Shown piece by piece: positions 63,530 through 64,000 of a stretch of 64,000 nt of DNA (positions are counted from its first letter, which is position 1; each line of letters opens with the position of its first letter). The DNA comes from a virus. Made by a program: the position numbers and the translations under genes. The stretch lies in IMG/VR virus record IMGVR_UViG_3300028569_002801, positions 50,716 through 114,715 of that record; one strand, written 5' to 3'. Below the pieces are notes generated by a model. That model was not told where the DNA came from and made no database searches. It saw nothing but the letters and a program-made list of their open reading frames with translations.

Positions 63530-64000
63530 TTATAATATTAATCCGAAATTCAAATCATTTTCTGGTATGTCTAACACATTTAATCCACCTAAACAAGGTG
63601 CTTCAGTTAATGTTTCTATTGTTAGAACATCCACTTCATCGTAATACGACAATCTATTATCACCATTTTTATTTTTAAATACATTAACTGTTGTGATATC
63701 ATATAACATACCTGTACTTAAACAAGTACCAAAAACTTCGGCATTAACAATATTCCATTGGAAATAATCCCCAACTGTATTCTCGGTAAAGTTATCAGGT
63801 ATCGTATTATTGTAGAAGTATTCTCCAATAGTATTATCATTAAAATTATTTCCAATTCTATTTCCTTGAGAACTTCCAACACCAAAACCAAATCCATCTT
63901 GTATTTCATTAGAATTGAAATAAGTTCCTATTGTGTTATATGAGAATGAACCATAACAAGTATTAAATGAAAAATCATCTCCAATATTGTTATGTGTTGT
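63530..64000 (-). CDS. Tail fibre with beta-helix NxIGxxF repeats (5' end outside window)
   Basis: The open frame runs from 64000 to the TAA at 63530-63532, 156 residues, with the N-terminus missing. About residues 1-80 repeat a short unit of the form N-x-I-G-x-x-F-x-x-N, for example NNIGDDFSFN, NTIGTYFNSN, NRIGNNFNDN and NTIGEYFYNN. This is a right-handed parallel beta-helix pattern found in many phage tail fibres. The rest (about 85-156) is a different C-terminal domain ending DLNFGLIL. It is the first gene of a leftward set leading into the LCIB-like gene. Confidence 0.75.
   Translation of the reverse strand, partial: TTHNNIGDDFSFNTCYGSFSYNTIGTYFNSNEIQDGFGFGVGSSQGNRIGNNFNDNTIGEYFYNNTIPDNFTENTVGDYFQWNIVNAEVFGTCLSTGMLYDITTVNVFKNKNGDNRLSYYDEVDVLTIETLTEAPCLGGLNVLDIPENDLNFGLIL

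Noticed and set aside
63718-63909. Minus-strand 63-codon ORF
   Set aside because: It is an other-frame reading of the beta-helix fibre gene that is open to the right edge.

Overview
The window is an AT-rich, densely packed piece of a large contractile-tailed (T4-type) phage genome, probably a lytic phage of a Bacteroidota host. The T4-like backbone is recognisable: neck proteins, tail sheath, tail tube, gp26-like hub protein, tape measure, gp53-, gp25- and gp6-like baseplate wedge proteins, family B DNA polymerase, gp41-like helicase, UvsX, gp32-like SSB, RNase H-like nuclease and a UvsW/SNF2-type helicase. The Bacteroidota assignment is inference. It rests on gliding-adhesin (SprB-type) repeats in virion genes, the lack of Shine-Dalgarno sequences before start codons (starts lie in A/T-only leaders) and a class II ribonucleotide reductase. 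No integrase, tRNA, rRNA, insertion sequence or CRISPR array was seen.

Layout. Positions 1-14198 (minus strand) hold tail-appendage and baseplate-periphery genes: SprB-like repeats, a PKD domain, Thr-Pro linkers, and a Skp1-type GlcNAc transferase. Positions 14191-21602 hold a giant protein with membrane-like helices, then gp6 and gp25. Positions 21689-28641 form a replication and nucleotide island (DUF5522-like protein, class II RNR, gp41 helicase, an unknown, RNase H, UvsX, SSB) on the same strand, closed at both ends by intrinsic terminators and opened by a strong promoter. Positions 28772-53123 continue the tail genes: two giant baseplate-region proteins, gp53-like, tape measure, gp26-like with a probable +1 frameshift partner, tail tube, a HAD-like protein, a very long sheath, and the gp15- and gp14-like proteins. 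Positions 53184-57552 are on the plus strand: SNF2 helicase, a metallopeptidase-superoxide dismutase fusion, gp13 and a small unknown. A 49-residue plus-strand gene also sits alone at 51226-51375. Positions 57556-64000 are again minus: DNA polymerase, a 2-oxoglutarate/Fe(II) oxygenase, small unknowns, a protein with an apparent LCIB-type carbonic-anhydrase domain, and a partial beta-helix fibre.

How the genes may work together. The early set (polymerase, SSB, recombinase, helicases, nuclease, RNR) makes and repairs DNA. The late set builds an unusually decorated tail. Several virion proteins carry (Thr-Pro)n tracts, and the same window encodes both a hydroxylase-type oxygenase and a glycosyltransferase of the peptidyl-hydroxyproline GlcNAc-transferase family. 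A phage-encoded hydroxylation and glycosylation route acting on tail linkers is the most interesting hypothesis here. Two regulatory signatures recur: a sense-oriented TATTTATA/TATTTATT box just upstream of many genes, which is the reverse complement of the T4 late promoter, and a TTGACA-type promoter before both SSB and DNA polymerase.
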